From positions 62,001 to 126,000 of the forward strand of contig CM066308.1 of the NCBI GenBank assembly GCA_033807695.1: a DNA stretch of 64,000 nucleotides. Direction: 5' to 3'. Numbering within the stretch: position 1 is the stretch's first letter; each line of letters starts with the position of its first letter. The notes beneath the pieces were generated by a model. The model worked only from the letters and a program-made list of their open reading frames with translations. It ran no database searches and had not been told where the DNA came from. Source of the stretch: Daedaleopsis sinensis (Eukaryota; Basidiomycota; Agaricomycetes; Polyporales; Polyporaceae). This document shows positions 24,001-34,741 of the stretch, piece by piece. Position numbers and translations under genes: made by a program.

Positions 24001-26550
24001 TCGTCCAGCAGCCGTCTACGCCGGGGTCCGGCGTAGACGGGCTCTGCGAGGTTAGTTCGGTGTTTCGAAACACTCGTCCAGCAGCCGTCTACGCCGGGGT
24101 CCGGCGTAGACGGGCTCTGCGAGGTTAGTTCGGTGTTTCGAAACGCTCGTCCAGCAGCCGTCTACGCCGGGGTCCGGCGTAGACGGGCGCTGGACGGATA
24201 ACACTCTCTTCTGCACGGTTAGCTCTGTGTTCTCAAAAGAAGCACTCACCCATCGAATGCCATGTTCGTACTCCTTCAAAGCGGCGAGCAGGTCGTTGTG
24301 GTAAGACGGGCTAGGGAAAGGAACGTCCAGCATGAAGCCGACCTCCATGGCCGTGGTGATGAGCCTGAGCTTCGCCGGGGCATAGCGTAGGGCCAGGCGT
24401 AGCCGCTCCCGCTCGACCGCGGCCTCCGTGTCGTCATGATGCTGCTCGCTGTCAATCTGCTTCAGCTGTGCCTTCCAGAGCTGCGGGAGCGACTTCTTCA
24501 GCGACTCGCAATAGGCACCCATCGCCTCCTTCCATGTCTCGTTCGCAAACATCAAGAACTGCGTGCCCATCCACCGCCGGACGTGGGCGCAATACGCGGT
24601 GTCGAACGCGTCCACCAAGTCCGTCGTGCAGAACGACACCACGTGTTCCCCCTGCAGCGATAGCGTGCTGAGGGCCTTGTAGTACTGCTCGTCGACCAGC
24701 TCGCTCTGAGCGTCCTGGGCCATGTTCCACGTCGCCTCGTCCTCGATCTTCGCAGGGAAGCCGTTCTCCTTCCGCACCTGCTCGCTGATGATGAGGTCGA
24801 GCCCCTCGCAGGAGCGCAGCATGTTGAGGAACGGGAGCAACGTCGGCGAGATCTGGTTCCAGAGGGTCCATTTCGCCGTCTCACCGCGGTCGTCCTCTGA
24901 GGTCTCGTCCGGGTCGTACTCGACGCCAATGGTCGTGTAATCGGGGATGTTGACAAGGGGCGATGTCCGAGAGAAAATCCTGAGCATGTCAAAGCTCCGA
25001 GTGAGAATCTCTGCAAAACACTAAGAGCACGTCAGACGCCCGACTCGGCTCAGAATAAACAACATGACACCTACAGAGCCGACCAGGCTCGTCGTCGTGC
25101 TGCTCCGCGTCGGCAGCGACAGCGCTTGATGCAGGACACTGACGGGGATCACGTACTTGCCGCGGTACGCCTCCAGTCCGTCCATCTGACGCAGCAGCTG
25201 AAAAGACGGCTCGCTGTGGAACAGGATCGGGTGCTTGTCGCTGCGACGCTGAGGCTCCGGGATCACCGCCGCGACAATCTTTTGCACCCAGGGCAGCGTG
25301 CCCGGGACCGGTCGCGGCTGCCCCGGGTTCGCGATCGCCCACTCCTCCACCTTCGCATCGAGGAGCGGCAAGGTCATCATCATGCTCTCCGCCTCCGTCG
25401 TCTCGAGACGAGGTGCCTTCGGGTTCCTCGCAACCTGGATGCGCAGCGGGATGCTCATGAGCTCTGCGTCGAGCGGTTAGCGTTCCGTTTGAAAACGCAG
25501 CACTAACGTACGGCTGAACACTCACCGGGGTCCAGAAACCTCACCAGCCACGTCGTCGCCCCCTTGATGGCCGCCGTCAACTCCTCGATGTTCTTCTCCG
25601 CCTGCTCGATCTGCTCCGCCTGCTGCTTCTCCGTCGCCTTCGCCAGCTTCTTCTCTTGTTTGGCGCGCTCCGCTGTCATCGCCACCCGCCACGTCTTGCC
25701 AGCAACAGACCGATGCTGCCCCGTTAGAACCTGGATCGTACGCCCAGCGACCGCCGCCGTAAACCGCGCGTCGGGAACCTCCTCCCACGGCAGCGCAGGG
25801 TTCTGCACAACGGACTCGCATTCGATCCACGTCGGATCCACAAGGACGGCCAGAGCCTCCCGCCGCGGGTCGCGCCCGCTCGCGTAGAAGTCCTCGACGA
25901 GCTTCTTGATTACGCTCTTGTTGACCGGGCGCGGGTTGAACTGTCCGAAGCGCAGGTGAACGTCCGGGCGAGGCGGATCGACCGTGTTGAACCGCGCGTA
26001 ACCGATCGTCGCCTTGTGCACTTGAGCCGCGATCGACGCGGTCTCTTGCGTGCCCTGAATCCCAGCAGCGACCTGCGGCTTCAGCGTTGCAGCGGCGCGC
26101 GCAGGTTTCTCTTCCGCCCCGGCCTCCGCCGCGCCCTTCTTGCCCTTAGCCCCCTTTTTGCGCTTCGCAGGCTAAACGCAACACACAATTAGCACAGAGC
26201 AGGAAGAGGAACGTGCGCTGCAGTCGCTCACCTCCGATGCCTCTGCCGGTGCGTCGACATGCACGTCGACGTCGGGCGCCGTCGGTCCGCCCTTCTTGCC
26301 CTTGTCCGCGTTCTTGGGCTGCGGCTTCGGCTTCGGCTTCGGCTTCGAGGTCTGCAAAAATCACCCAGTCAGCGAGAGAGTACAAGCAAGCAGCCCAGGA
26401 CGCAGTACGCACCTCAAGCTCGCTCTCTCCGTCCTCACGGGTCGTCGCACCCAATCCGGCCTGATCGACCGTCTTAGCGCGATCCTTTTTGGATCCGCCG
26501 TCCTCAGGCCGCGCTTTGCCAGCGCGATTGACCTGCGGATCGAGCGACAT
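21070..26550 (-). CDS. Giant ParB/sulfiredoxin-domain protein (gene 1, module I)
   Basis: About 1600 residues from some 13 exons. Start chosen at MSLDPQVNRAGKAR (26548-26550); an in-frame ATG lies 30 bases upstream. N-terminus: KPKPKPKPQPK and PAKRKKGAKGKKGAAE, basic and low complexity. Residues about 140-240 form the ParB/Srx-like domain: NTVDPPRPDVHLRFG, FNPRPVNKSVIKKLV near 165, and GRTIQVLTGQHR near 230-238. The G-x-H-R signature and preceding [N]PRP helix are those of the ParB/sulfiredoxin nucleotide-binding fold. A charged coiled coil follows (about 250-285, KQQAEQIEQAEKNIEEL). The next ~900 residues are unrecognised (GAYCESLKKSLPQLW, SNKWHTLVDHFG, LRMIYRTWGLRNESWKTK, ELRHQVATTGRVLQTEDG). 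An Asp/Ala repeat (DADADVDADADADAE) and a basic Ser-rich tail (EQKPKRRRAESS) end in MGMPV at 21070. Gene 2 lies 460 bp downstream on the same strand. The ParB/Srx fold can bind DNA, cut DNA or use nucleotide; which applies is unknown. Confidence 0.7.
23891..24249 (-). repeat. 359-nt intron carrying four 73-bp palindromic tandem repeats
   Basis: The intron runs from GTGAGT at 24249 to TTTGTAG ending at 23891. Inside, units start at 23900, 23973, 24046 and 24119, exactly 73 bp apart and nearly identical. Each has an 11-bp stem GTCTACGCCGG/CCGGCGTAGAC with loop GGT, the palindrome TGTTTCGAAACA, and on the - strand CTAACCTCGCAG, which itself looks like a branch site plus 3' splice site. Confidence 0.85.
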
Positions 26551-27702
26551 GAGTGAGATGAGCGAGATGAGCAGCAGCACACAGGTCGCGACGCACTTGG
26601 CCCGGGGCAGCAGCCTTGGCTTGTTGTGCTTTGTTCTGCGAGCTAATCGTCAGTTTACAGCGTTAGCAGTTGTTTTCGAAATGCACGTACAGTTTGCATA
26701 TTTCGAAATTTCAGGTTACTTCGCAGTAGATGGTCAGTGGATGAGAGAGAGAAAGGAGAGAGAGACGAACGACTCACCAAAAGATAGCAGGCGATCGATA
26801 TCGCCCTCCTTTGGATAAGCATCCGGGCAGTGTAATGCCTAGATCATCCAGGGGCTGCGTGTGCCGGTACTCCGGAGCCTCATGCTGGCGGGACGGCGCG
26901 CGGGAGGGCGCAGATGGCGACACCGATGGCTGTGGAGCATGGGTCAGTCACGGCAGAAACAAGACAGTCACTCACCATGACCGTCAATGTGAGACTAGTG
27001 CATCCTGCGCGCAGTTTCAAAAAGAAGTGTGTTCAGTATATCGAAGCCCGCGAGACGCTGACCCAACGACGTCGATCCCTGCTAAATGATGTTCCCTTGG
27101 TCCGGAACCTATTTCCCTAATCAGGCGAGTCTCTCAACACGTGACATGCGCACGTACAGTGCACACATACCTTTAGTTGAACGTTTTAAAATGTACATTC
27201 ACCAACGCCTAAAGTACCGTTCGGGGGGTACAGAGCCCGTGCACGCCGGGTCCCGGCGTGCCCGGGATAATTCTCTCTATTCTTGATTTACTGCAGACAT
27301 AGGCTCGAACTGTCCGGGGACGCCGTACCTCGGCGTTCCCGCGGGGTTGGACGCGATAGACATACTTTTGACAACATACATCTAACCCGCATAATTCACG
27401 ATGCGGACACTCAGAGCCCGGGCACGCCGTACCTCGGCGTGCCCGGGCCTTTGGACACAAAGTCTCCGTGTATAAGCTCCCAGAGCCCGGGTACGCCGGA
27501 AGCCGGCGTACCCGGGCGGTTAGACGTGCTTTTCATAACGTACATCTATCGTTAGTTTCCTCGCATCCCCGGCGTGTACGGTGTGCCGGGCATGCTCAAT
27601 GCGCTTCGTGCTCATAAGCGCTCGTATGCTCGAGCCCAAAAGTCTGAAATTGATGGCTCTAACCTAGGCCTGACCCTTACCCACATCTTTTTGAGCCCTT
27701 TA
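26551..27702. other. Upstream region of module I up to the duplication edge
   Basis: No gene is supported. The first 250 bp resemble a leader with a possible - strand intron (GTACGT at 26693 to CTCGCAG at 26639). From 27220 to 27560 there is a hairpin cluster (listed separately). The last 140 bp before 27703 show nothing recognisable. Confidence 0.4.
27236..27540. repeat. Cluster of four GC-rich hairpins
   Basis: Four inverted repeats of one type: 27241-27261 (GCACGCCGG stem), 27314-27340 (imperfect), 27416-27429 with 27435-27448 (perfect 14 bp, loop TACCT) and 27485-27499 with 27503-27517 (perfect 15 bp, loop AAG). The last is followed by GGTTAGACGTGCTTTTC, which recurs inverted next to the hairpin at 19438 inside a gene-2 intron. 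Confidence 0.8.
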
Positions 27703-28926
27703 AATTAGCTTCCCCGCTCGGGAAAGAGGAAGCTCACTGTTCCCGGGGTGCAGCGAGATAAACACATCCCAGTCGCTAGGAATGTGTACGGCCAGGTAGG
27801 TATGAGCTACGAAACTGCCATGGCGCCCATGGCCGAAGACGTCGCCCACGCGTGAGCGCTCCCCCGAGGCCAATATCGCAGCCTCCTCGCAAGCAACTGA
27901 CCACGAAAATAAAATTTCGCACTCACAGAATATCAGTATGCAATCCTAGATCGTGCTCATTAGCTATGGGGGGGTAGTCCCTGGTCATCGCGAACCCGCC
28001 GTATTGCATCCGGGTTAGAACAAGTGAGACGTACGCCCACATCGCGTTGGCAGCGACAGGATCCATTCGGGCGGGCTGGTTGGTGTCTTGAATTTCATCG
28101 CAACTGTAGTCTCCTAGGGGGCCTACGAATTCGTCGGGAACCAGCGCGAGCCAGACGTCTTCGTTTGCGTGAGTCGAGCCGAAGTAGAGGAGCCGATGAG
28201 AGGGATCGAAGCCGAGAAAATTGCGGTTGCCGCGGTACTCCCAGTGGCGACGGTCAGGGCGCAAGTTGAACGTCCACGTTGGATCGTTGGAGACACCGGG
28301 GTGAGATAGGTTAGGGGCAGCAGCGTCCAGTCCGAGAGCAATTCCAATTGCAGCCTTGTAGTCGAGCATGGTCTGGCGTAGAGTACCTTAGAATATCCCG
28401 GAGAGACTAGACAGGAAGTACACGCCTGACGTACCTGGTGCAATGTCCATACATGTTCTCGGCTGGTACCTGGCGCCATGTACTCCTCGTCGATAGCCAA
28501 GAAGCGCTTCTGCCTCATGATCTCCAGCGCGCTCCTCTGGTTGTTGGATTCGTAGAGTTGGCGTAGCTCGGACAGTTTGACGGGCCTTGCACGAAGCGTC
28601 TCGTAAGCACGATCGCTGTTGTCGTTCTCTCTGGCCATGGCTTCGACTACGATCTCACGAGTGATCTCGTGCTGGTCGGGGGCGTCGTCCGTCTCGAAAG
28701 TCTTCGGAACAGCAATGGACTCATAGTCGAGAGAGTGAGGGGCGGGACCGTCTTCTGAGCCAAAAGCGTCCAGTCCTAGAGCCTCATCGTCGACACTGTC
28801 GGCGTCGTCATATCCGTCGCCGAGCAACCTATAAGAGCGTGCGTGCGTTAGGGACACTAAAGAATGGGGCCTGCTAATAAGTTCTCCGACTTACGGTGGG
28901 GGCGGGTCATCGTCAGGGAGCGGCAT
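27703..28926 (-). pseudogene. Gene 2 of module II, left copy, truncated at duplication edge
   Basis: Identical to the first exons of the complete gene at 46769-42190. Start at 28924-28926 (MPLPDDDPPPP), intron 28893-28837, then LLGDGYDDADSVDDEALG, RARPVKLSELRQLYESNNQ, MRQKRFLAIDEEYMAPGTS, intron 28434-28373, then MLDYKAAIGIALGLDA, NDPTWTFNLRPDRR, YRGNRNFLGFDPSHRLLYFG and QPARMDPVAANAMWAYVS. The coding match continues to about 27736. At 27703 it switches to unrelated sequence, so roughly 1000 C-terminal residues are absent. The breakpoint lies in or next to an intron in the intact copy. It could still make a short protein but should be regarded as broken. Confidence 0.75.
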
Positions 28927-29457
28927 TGAATTTACGGCAGCTTGGAGCAAGAAAGAAAGCAGAGGGATTGTAGCTGGGGGGAGAAGATAGAAGTTCGAGC
29001 GCAAAAGGCTGACTGCGGTTTGTGCTTTCCCACCGTCCGAAATCGGCCGGGCGCCTGATACGAGGTCCTCCGAAGGCCCCTAATAAGCCTACGAGGTGGA
29101 GCAGTGCGCACTTTAATCACCAGGGCTCCTTGCACGCAGCTCGCACACATGAGAGCTCGTACAGACGACCTATAGATTTTTCCAGACAAGCAAGCGCGCT
29201 AAATACGGACGGTCGACAAAGTTTGAGTGTAATATACTAATGTCTGCGCCTCATTAGGGCCTTCGTGGAGGGGCCGGGACGACGACGTCTGGCACAGCGG
29301 GGAAACAGCGTGATCGTTCGTGTGGTTCGCGATATCAATAACTAGACCACTCGACGACATTTGGCCCTCGCGGAACGCGTGAGTAGTGTGCCCTAACGAC
29401 TACCGCGGCTCCTTCCCCCACGCCGCGGGTAGGAACACGGGCACCAGAACGACGCTT
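28927..29457. other. Spacer between gene 1 and gene 2, left copy
   Basis: Promoter region expected for gene 2 and 3' end for gene 1. It corresponds by position to 20607-21069 of module I but shows no obvious similarity to it. No coding region is supported. Confidence 0.35.
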
Positions 29458-32400
29458 CTATAGCTGCATGCCCGGAGGTCCGCCCTTCCCGCGCACCCTA
29501 CTCGAACGAGGAACAATATTCTGGGGCGCATTTTCAGTTGAACTCGTAAACCCAGCGCGTTTCTTCTTGGGTAGGGTCCCTGGAGTCTGCTCTTGCTCTT
29601 CGCGGTCCCGTTTCCCATCTGTGACGCATGTTGGAAGTTAGTATCAACCAAGCCTTCGGATGATAATAACGTACGGGGCTTGGCCGAGAGCTGGAGGTCT
29701 CCAGTATGGCCAGCCCTCTGGGCGATTTCTGCTTGCCAGGCGGGTGTCTGGATCAAAGACGTCTCGGAGTTGAGGATATCATCCTCGTCGAACAGATTTC
29801 CCTGAAGAAATATAGAGATATAACTGATTAGGGGGAACATAGGATAACTCAGTCGAAGGGTAAGTAACGTACTGGCGCAGGATGCGAATCAGCCGAATCG
29901 GAACCCTCCCCTCCATCGTTCTCGGTCGATTTGCGAGAGAGCGCAGCGTTGCCGCTGCCTTTCTTGCTGTCAGTACCATCGATCGGAGGAACGGAGTCGT
30001 TGTTGAGGTCTGCGGGATCGTTGGTAGAGGTAAGGGGGAGCGCAGTGGAGCTCTTACCCTGCGCGGTACCAGTCGTGCGATGCGATGAGCCTGGGGTGAC
30101 CTTCGCCTTCTTACCGGTAGATTGAGAGTGGTCTTCCGCAGGCAAGTCGAGGTCGATACTGTCCCCGGGGGCGGTAACCATGTCCCTCAGGGTCTGTAAG
30201 TTCTCGGGAGACTCGCCGCCGGTAGACCGCCCGGCAGGGATGGGGTCTTCAGGTCGTACGTCAGCGCCACCCTTCGCCAGGGTGAACTCTTGGTCTGAGC
30301 GCGACCACTTGACAAGGCAGGCTGCACCCTTGCCCTTCGTGCGTTTGGGTGCGTCGTCGTCTGACTCCCAATCGGATATTCCATCTGATTTCGGGAAGAG
30401 CTTGCGCCAACCGTTGAGCATTTGCGGGAGGACGATGTTGGTACCATCGTTGATGTTCTCCACCAAAGTTTTACCTCCCTGGTCAAAGTCGGACTGGGCG
30501 ATACGGGTCTTGTATTGCTGAAACGACCGCGGGCCCTCCTTCCTGAACTGCGTCATGTCCTCGAACACCATTCGATCCTGGCGTGTCTGAGGGACGTAGA
30601 TGTCGATGCCCTCGGAGAAGGTACCTGCCTGATGGAGAAGGTAAGGAGCGCGTAACGGATACCCAGACTGGCGAGTCTCAATACGCTCAATGTTCGCAAG
30701 TAACGCCTAAGGCCCGCTGTTAGTACTATGTCTCGCGCCGATAACCTCGGGGATGAACTCACCTCAAGAAGCTCGTCTAAAGCCTCAGAAACGACCTGGT
30801 TGACAAAGCCAGGGTCTTGAGGAGCCGCGCTGGCGCAGGATGCTCGAGCGACTGAGGATACGATGTTGGCGATCTCTTGGCGGTACTTTTTCTTCCGCGC
30901 GATGAGTTCTATCCTCTCCTCGGCAGTGGCTTCGTACTCTGAGGATAGGTACTTGACGATAGGTCCGTGAGTTTGTAGAGCTTGCTGCTTGATAGCATTG
31001 AGAAGGAGGTCGTCCCAGCTGCTCCACGTAAACGAAGTGTTCTTCGACCGTTTCTCCGGCGGGCCGAGGAAGTTGTCGAGTGTAGGTTGACAATGTAGGG
31101 ACAGGAAATCGATGATGGCGGTTCGGAGCTCTTCGCCTTCGTCCGTGTGCAGCAAATGGCCGGTAGTCGCGACGTGGAACTTGTAACCTACCACGCACAG
31201 CATGGCGTAGACGTCGGCAATGACTTTCTTGGACTTCCACTGGAATTCTGTCCAACCGAACGACCTGAACATCATGCGGATCGACGGCGCGTTCTTGAGA
31301 GACGGCGGACAGAGCATCGGGTGCGCTTTGAAGATAGGTTCAGCGTTGAGGTTATCCATGTCAGCCACAGGGAGCCACATTTTGGCGGCCTTGGTACTCC
31401 ACCCATTCTTCTTCTTTCCTGGGTCCGTGAGTGCTAGCTTGTCCCGTTCACCGCTCTTGAGATGAGAGACTGAGTTCATGGCAACTCGAGTCCACTCTCT
31501 AATCTTCTCGAACTCCTGTATCTCGGATTTGGAGAGGCGTACCAACCATGGCGCAAGGTCTGCCACCTTGGCATCTTGGCGGTCGAAGGGAGCTGGGGTC
31601 GTGCCCTTTGCGCAGGAGCTCAACACAGATTCCCACTTACTGAATGTCATCTCCCAATGAGCGAGCATGTCGGCAGTGACACATTCGCGGAGTGTTGCTT
31701 CAACGGCGAGAAACAAGTCCTGGTGGGCGAAACACCATTTGTAGAACTGCAAATTAGAGCACGTAAGCGATGGGGACAACAGTATTGAGGTGGGCAAGCG
31801 TTTACCTCACGATCGATGTAGTCGTTAGGCTTGAAAAGGTCTTTGTTCATGAGTTGTGAGCAGATGAAGGATGCGTGATCGTAGACTCGAATATCCAGTT
31901 GGCGAATCAGTGGCTCGCAGAGCGGGTCAAGCGTCCGGGCAAGCTATGAGTAGATTCGTTAGACTATGGTCGCATTGTATCGCAGGATGGGAAAGGAAGT
32001 GGTAGTCCCCGGGTACTGCACTAATCGTGGTTGGCGGGGGGAGCCGGGTCCGCGAATGATCAAACGTGCGGCTCGGCCCATAACCTAAGTTACTTGAATG
32101 GCCCGCGAACCGCAGGTTATTCGGTTCGCGGGGTGAGCGTATCTCAGCACGACACCATGGCAAAGAAGCCCTTTGAAACCACGCACGCCCGGAGCCCAAT
32201 AGATGCACCATCGGCGGGACACTACTAACAAGCGCGTTGCCATACGACTATCCTGTTTGTGATCCTTTCTGCAAAGGACGGCGTCCTATGCAGATCGAAT
32301 CACATACAGCAGTCTCCGGATATCTAGCGGAAGATATAGACTCACCCAACGGAATGTGTATTCGAATCGATTGAGATGCTCGAAGAGCGCGGGTATGTAC

Positions 32401-34741
32401 TTTGGCGAAGGGAGAGGAATGTCGAGTCTTTCTGACGCTGTGGACTGCTGCAACAGGAAGATGAATTGCAACTTGGCCTGGGCGTTCGTATACGCCAGTC
32501 GTTCTTCCGTGGTGCCAGCGCCGCGTTTGGTCAGCTCGTCTAGGCGAGCATTCCATATATCGCTGACGTCGGTCAGGACTTGCCGACGGTATGAGTCCAT
32601 GGCGTCCTGCCAAACCGGATTGGTGACATCCCCGTGGTACTGCATGCGCGGCTGTACGTGCTCCACGAACGCGGCGTCGAGGACGTCGACGACAATGGTC
32701 GAATCCCACAGAGCCTGAAGCTCACGTCCTTGATTAAGTCCTCGCTCGTATACTCCTTGAAACTCCGCCTTGTGACGGGCGCGCTGCTGTTGCTGAGCGC
32801 GCTGCCATAACCCTTCTTCATTTATCGGAGTAGGGAGGCCGTTTAGCAACCGTGTTTGTTTGGATATTAGAAGCGGTGCGCGACGAGCCATGTAGATGTG
32901 ATTGAGCAGTGCAATCGTGTTGTCGTCTAGAGCATCGTAGCTAGTTGCCACGGGGACGCCGTCAGCATGGTCGGCGTCGTCGGATAGGGTGGGGTAAACG
33001 ATCCGCTCAGGGGCGAACTCCGGGATAATGCGGTCAGGAAGATATGGAAAGACAGATGCACGGCTGATGAACTTGAGATCGGCGAAGCCAAGGGAGATGA
33101 GTCGTGACCACATCTTAAAAATCGGATGATCAATGAAAATTCGAACGGGGCTGAAAAGGCACTCACCGATCCTATTGTGCCGCAAGTAGTGTCTGCGCGC
33201 GTGGCTGACGAAAACGCTCGTTTGAGCAGGGATATAGGAATGACCCCTAGTCCTCTGAAGTGCTCTAGGCTTGCCATCAGGAACAGCATGTTGACGGCGT
33301 CAGGACTCGAGAGAAGGGAAAAGTATGCGGCGTTCTGGTCGGGAAACTGTTTCAGGATTTGTGTCTGCCAAACACTATCCCTCTGGTTTGACGGCGACGG
33401 GACAGGCTCGGAAGGATGGCCCTGGCACCACAGGTCGATCGTGTACTGTATCTTTCCTGCAGCGAGGATAAACTGTTCCTCTGGAGTCGCTTTGAAGTGC
33501 GGTCGCATCTCATTCTCAGAAGTCCACTGCAATAGAGGGAGTGTGGCAGTTCCTGGTCGGACCAAGCGTAAGTGGTACAAACACGACGCGGATGAAGGTC
33601 TGACTCACGCTTGTTGACCAGCTGCACCTTCCAAAACACACACCTCGTGATCTCATCGTCGAGCTGGGATATCTCAGCGCTGGTCGCAGCGACGAGCTCT
33701 TCGACCGGCTTGCGCTTCTCCGCATCGGTGTCTCCTGCCGACAGATGTTTCGACATCAAGGCCAGGCGCTTTTGCTGCAACTTGTCTCGCTCGAGCTGCA
33801 TATCGGCGCGTATAACGCGGCTAGATTGGGTGCGATGATGACCGCTGAGAATCTCGATGGTCTGACCATCGGCAGCGTTGGTGAACTGAAGCTGAGGGAG
33901 GGCTTCAAAAAGGGTCCCAACGTCCGTCACGAAAGTCTCCGGTTTCAGCCAATCAGGATCCACGGCAACGTAGATGACGGAGTGGTTTGGATTCCGACCG
34001 ACGACGCTGTAGCTCTTCAGCAAGCCGCGGACCGCTGACTGATTCAAAGGCCGAGGATTGATTGAACCAAAGTGTAGAGCGACCGACGAACGAGGTGGAT
34101 CCACTGTGTTCATCTGCGCAACACCTATCGTGTGTTCTGCGAGTAGCTTCTCCATCTCAGCCTCTTTCTTGCTCTGGACGCTCGCGTCCTTGAGCTTTGC
34201 CTTGACCGTTGGCGGCCGCTTCTTCGTACCCACACGCTCCTATTCGGTAAGTTCATATCCTTGGATATGATGATGTGTGATGGGCGAATGGGACACTCAC
34301 AGTCTGATCGGCCGAATGGCTCTCTTGGTCCGGACCTTTCCCAGTCCCGCTGTCCATCCCCCCTTCCGTACCGCGCGTTTTCGTTCCGGCGTGATCCTGC
34401 ACGAGCAGGGAGAACGAGGGGCTCACTAATGTGCCACAGGTCCTCAAAAGGATTCGAGACTCACTGTTGGCTGCCGCTCATTGTCCTTTTCACGAGGGCC
34501 TGCCCCCGTGACCGGATCCATGTCTTCTTCGGCGCCGGGCGTTTTCGTGCCAACGCGATCCTACAAGAGGATGAAGGGCGAGAGGTTCACTAATGTACCT
34601 CGAGATCACAGCCATCGTAAAACTCACCGTTGGATGCAGCGCTTTTCTCTCTCTATCGGAACCTCCCCCTATCTCAGTATTTTTCTCTCCGTCCTTGTCA
34701 CGATTCGCATGATCAACGACGACTGTATTTCTCTTCATCAT
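29458..34741 (-). CDS. Giant ParB/sulfiredoxin-domain protein (gene 1, module II), left copy
   Basis: About 1350 residues. Start chosen at MMKRNTVVVDHANRD (34741). Three short repeated exons (see 34301-34741) precede ERVGTKKRPPTVKAKL. The ParB/Srx-like domain is in exon 4: MNTVDPPRSSVALHFG, INPRPLNQSAVRGLLKSY and GQTIEILSGHHR (G-H-H-R in place of GQHR of module I). Then a Lys/Gln/Leu-rich coiled region (ERDKLQQKRLALMSK). Blocks shared with module I follow in the same order: IPISLLKRAFSSATRAD; RLISLGFADLKF; LNRFEYTFRW before a 402-nt intron; LARTLDPLCEPLI; HWEMTFSKWES; IRMMFRSFGWTEFQWKSK; KFHVATTGHLLHTDEGEEL. The tail is acidic and Ser/Thr-rich (ISDWESDDDAPKRTKGK) and ends with an SV40-like nuclear signal LPKKKRAG and PPGMQL at 29458. 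Nuclear location is therefore likely. The region after the ParB/Srx domain matches no family I know. Confidence 0.7.
31944..32345 (-). other. 402-nt intron of gene 1 (module II) with inverted repeats
   Basis: From GTGAGT at 32345 (after FEYTFRW) to CTCATAG at 31944 (before LARTLDPL). Other introns of this gene are 55-70 nt. It contains CCGCGAAC and GGTTCGCGG arms near 32102-32136 and a further inverted pair around 32040-32080. It sits at the same codon position as the 359-nt repeat-bearing intron of module I (23891-24249). The second copy is at 49787-50188. Confidence 0.75.
34301..34741 (-). repeat. Tandemly duplicated 96-nt exons at the gene 1 N-terminus
   Basis: Exon 1 (34741-34628, 38 codons), exon 2 (34560-34465, 32 codons) and exon 3 (34396-34301, 32 codons) are all in phase 0. 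They begin DHANRDKD (inside exon 1), DRVGTKTPGAEEDMD and DHAGTKTRGTEGGMD, and each ends in PT or QT before GTGAGT. Exon 4 (from 34239) starts ERVGTKKR. The pattern is [DE][RH][VA]GTK repeated four times, separated by 61-68 nt introns. Repeated in the right copy at 52144-52584. Confidence 0.8.

Noticed and set aside
30180..31465. + strand open frames opposite gene 1
   Set aside because: They mirror the coding exons of the - strand gene, which has homology to module I and proper splice sites; same for 48023-49308.
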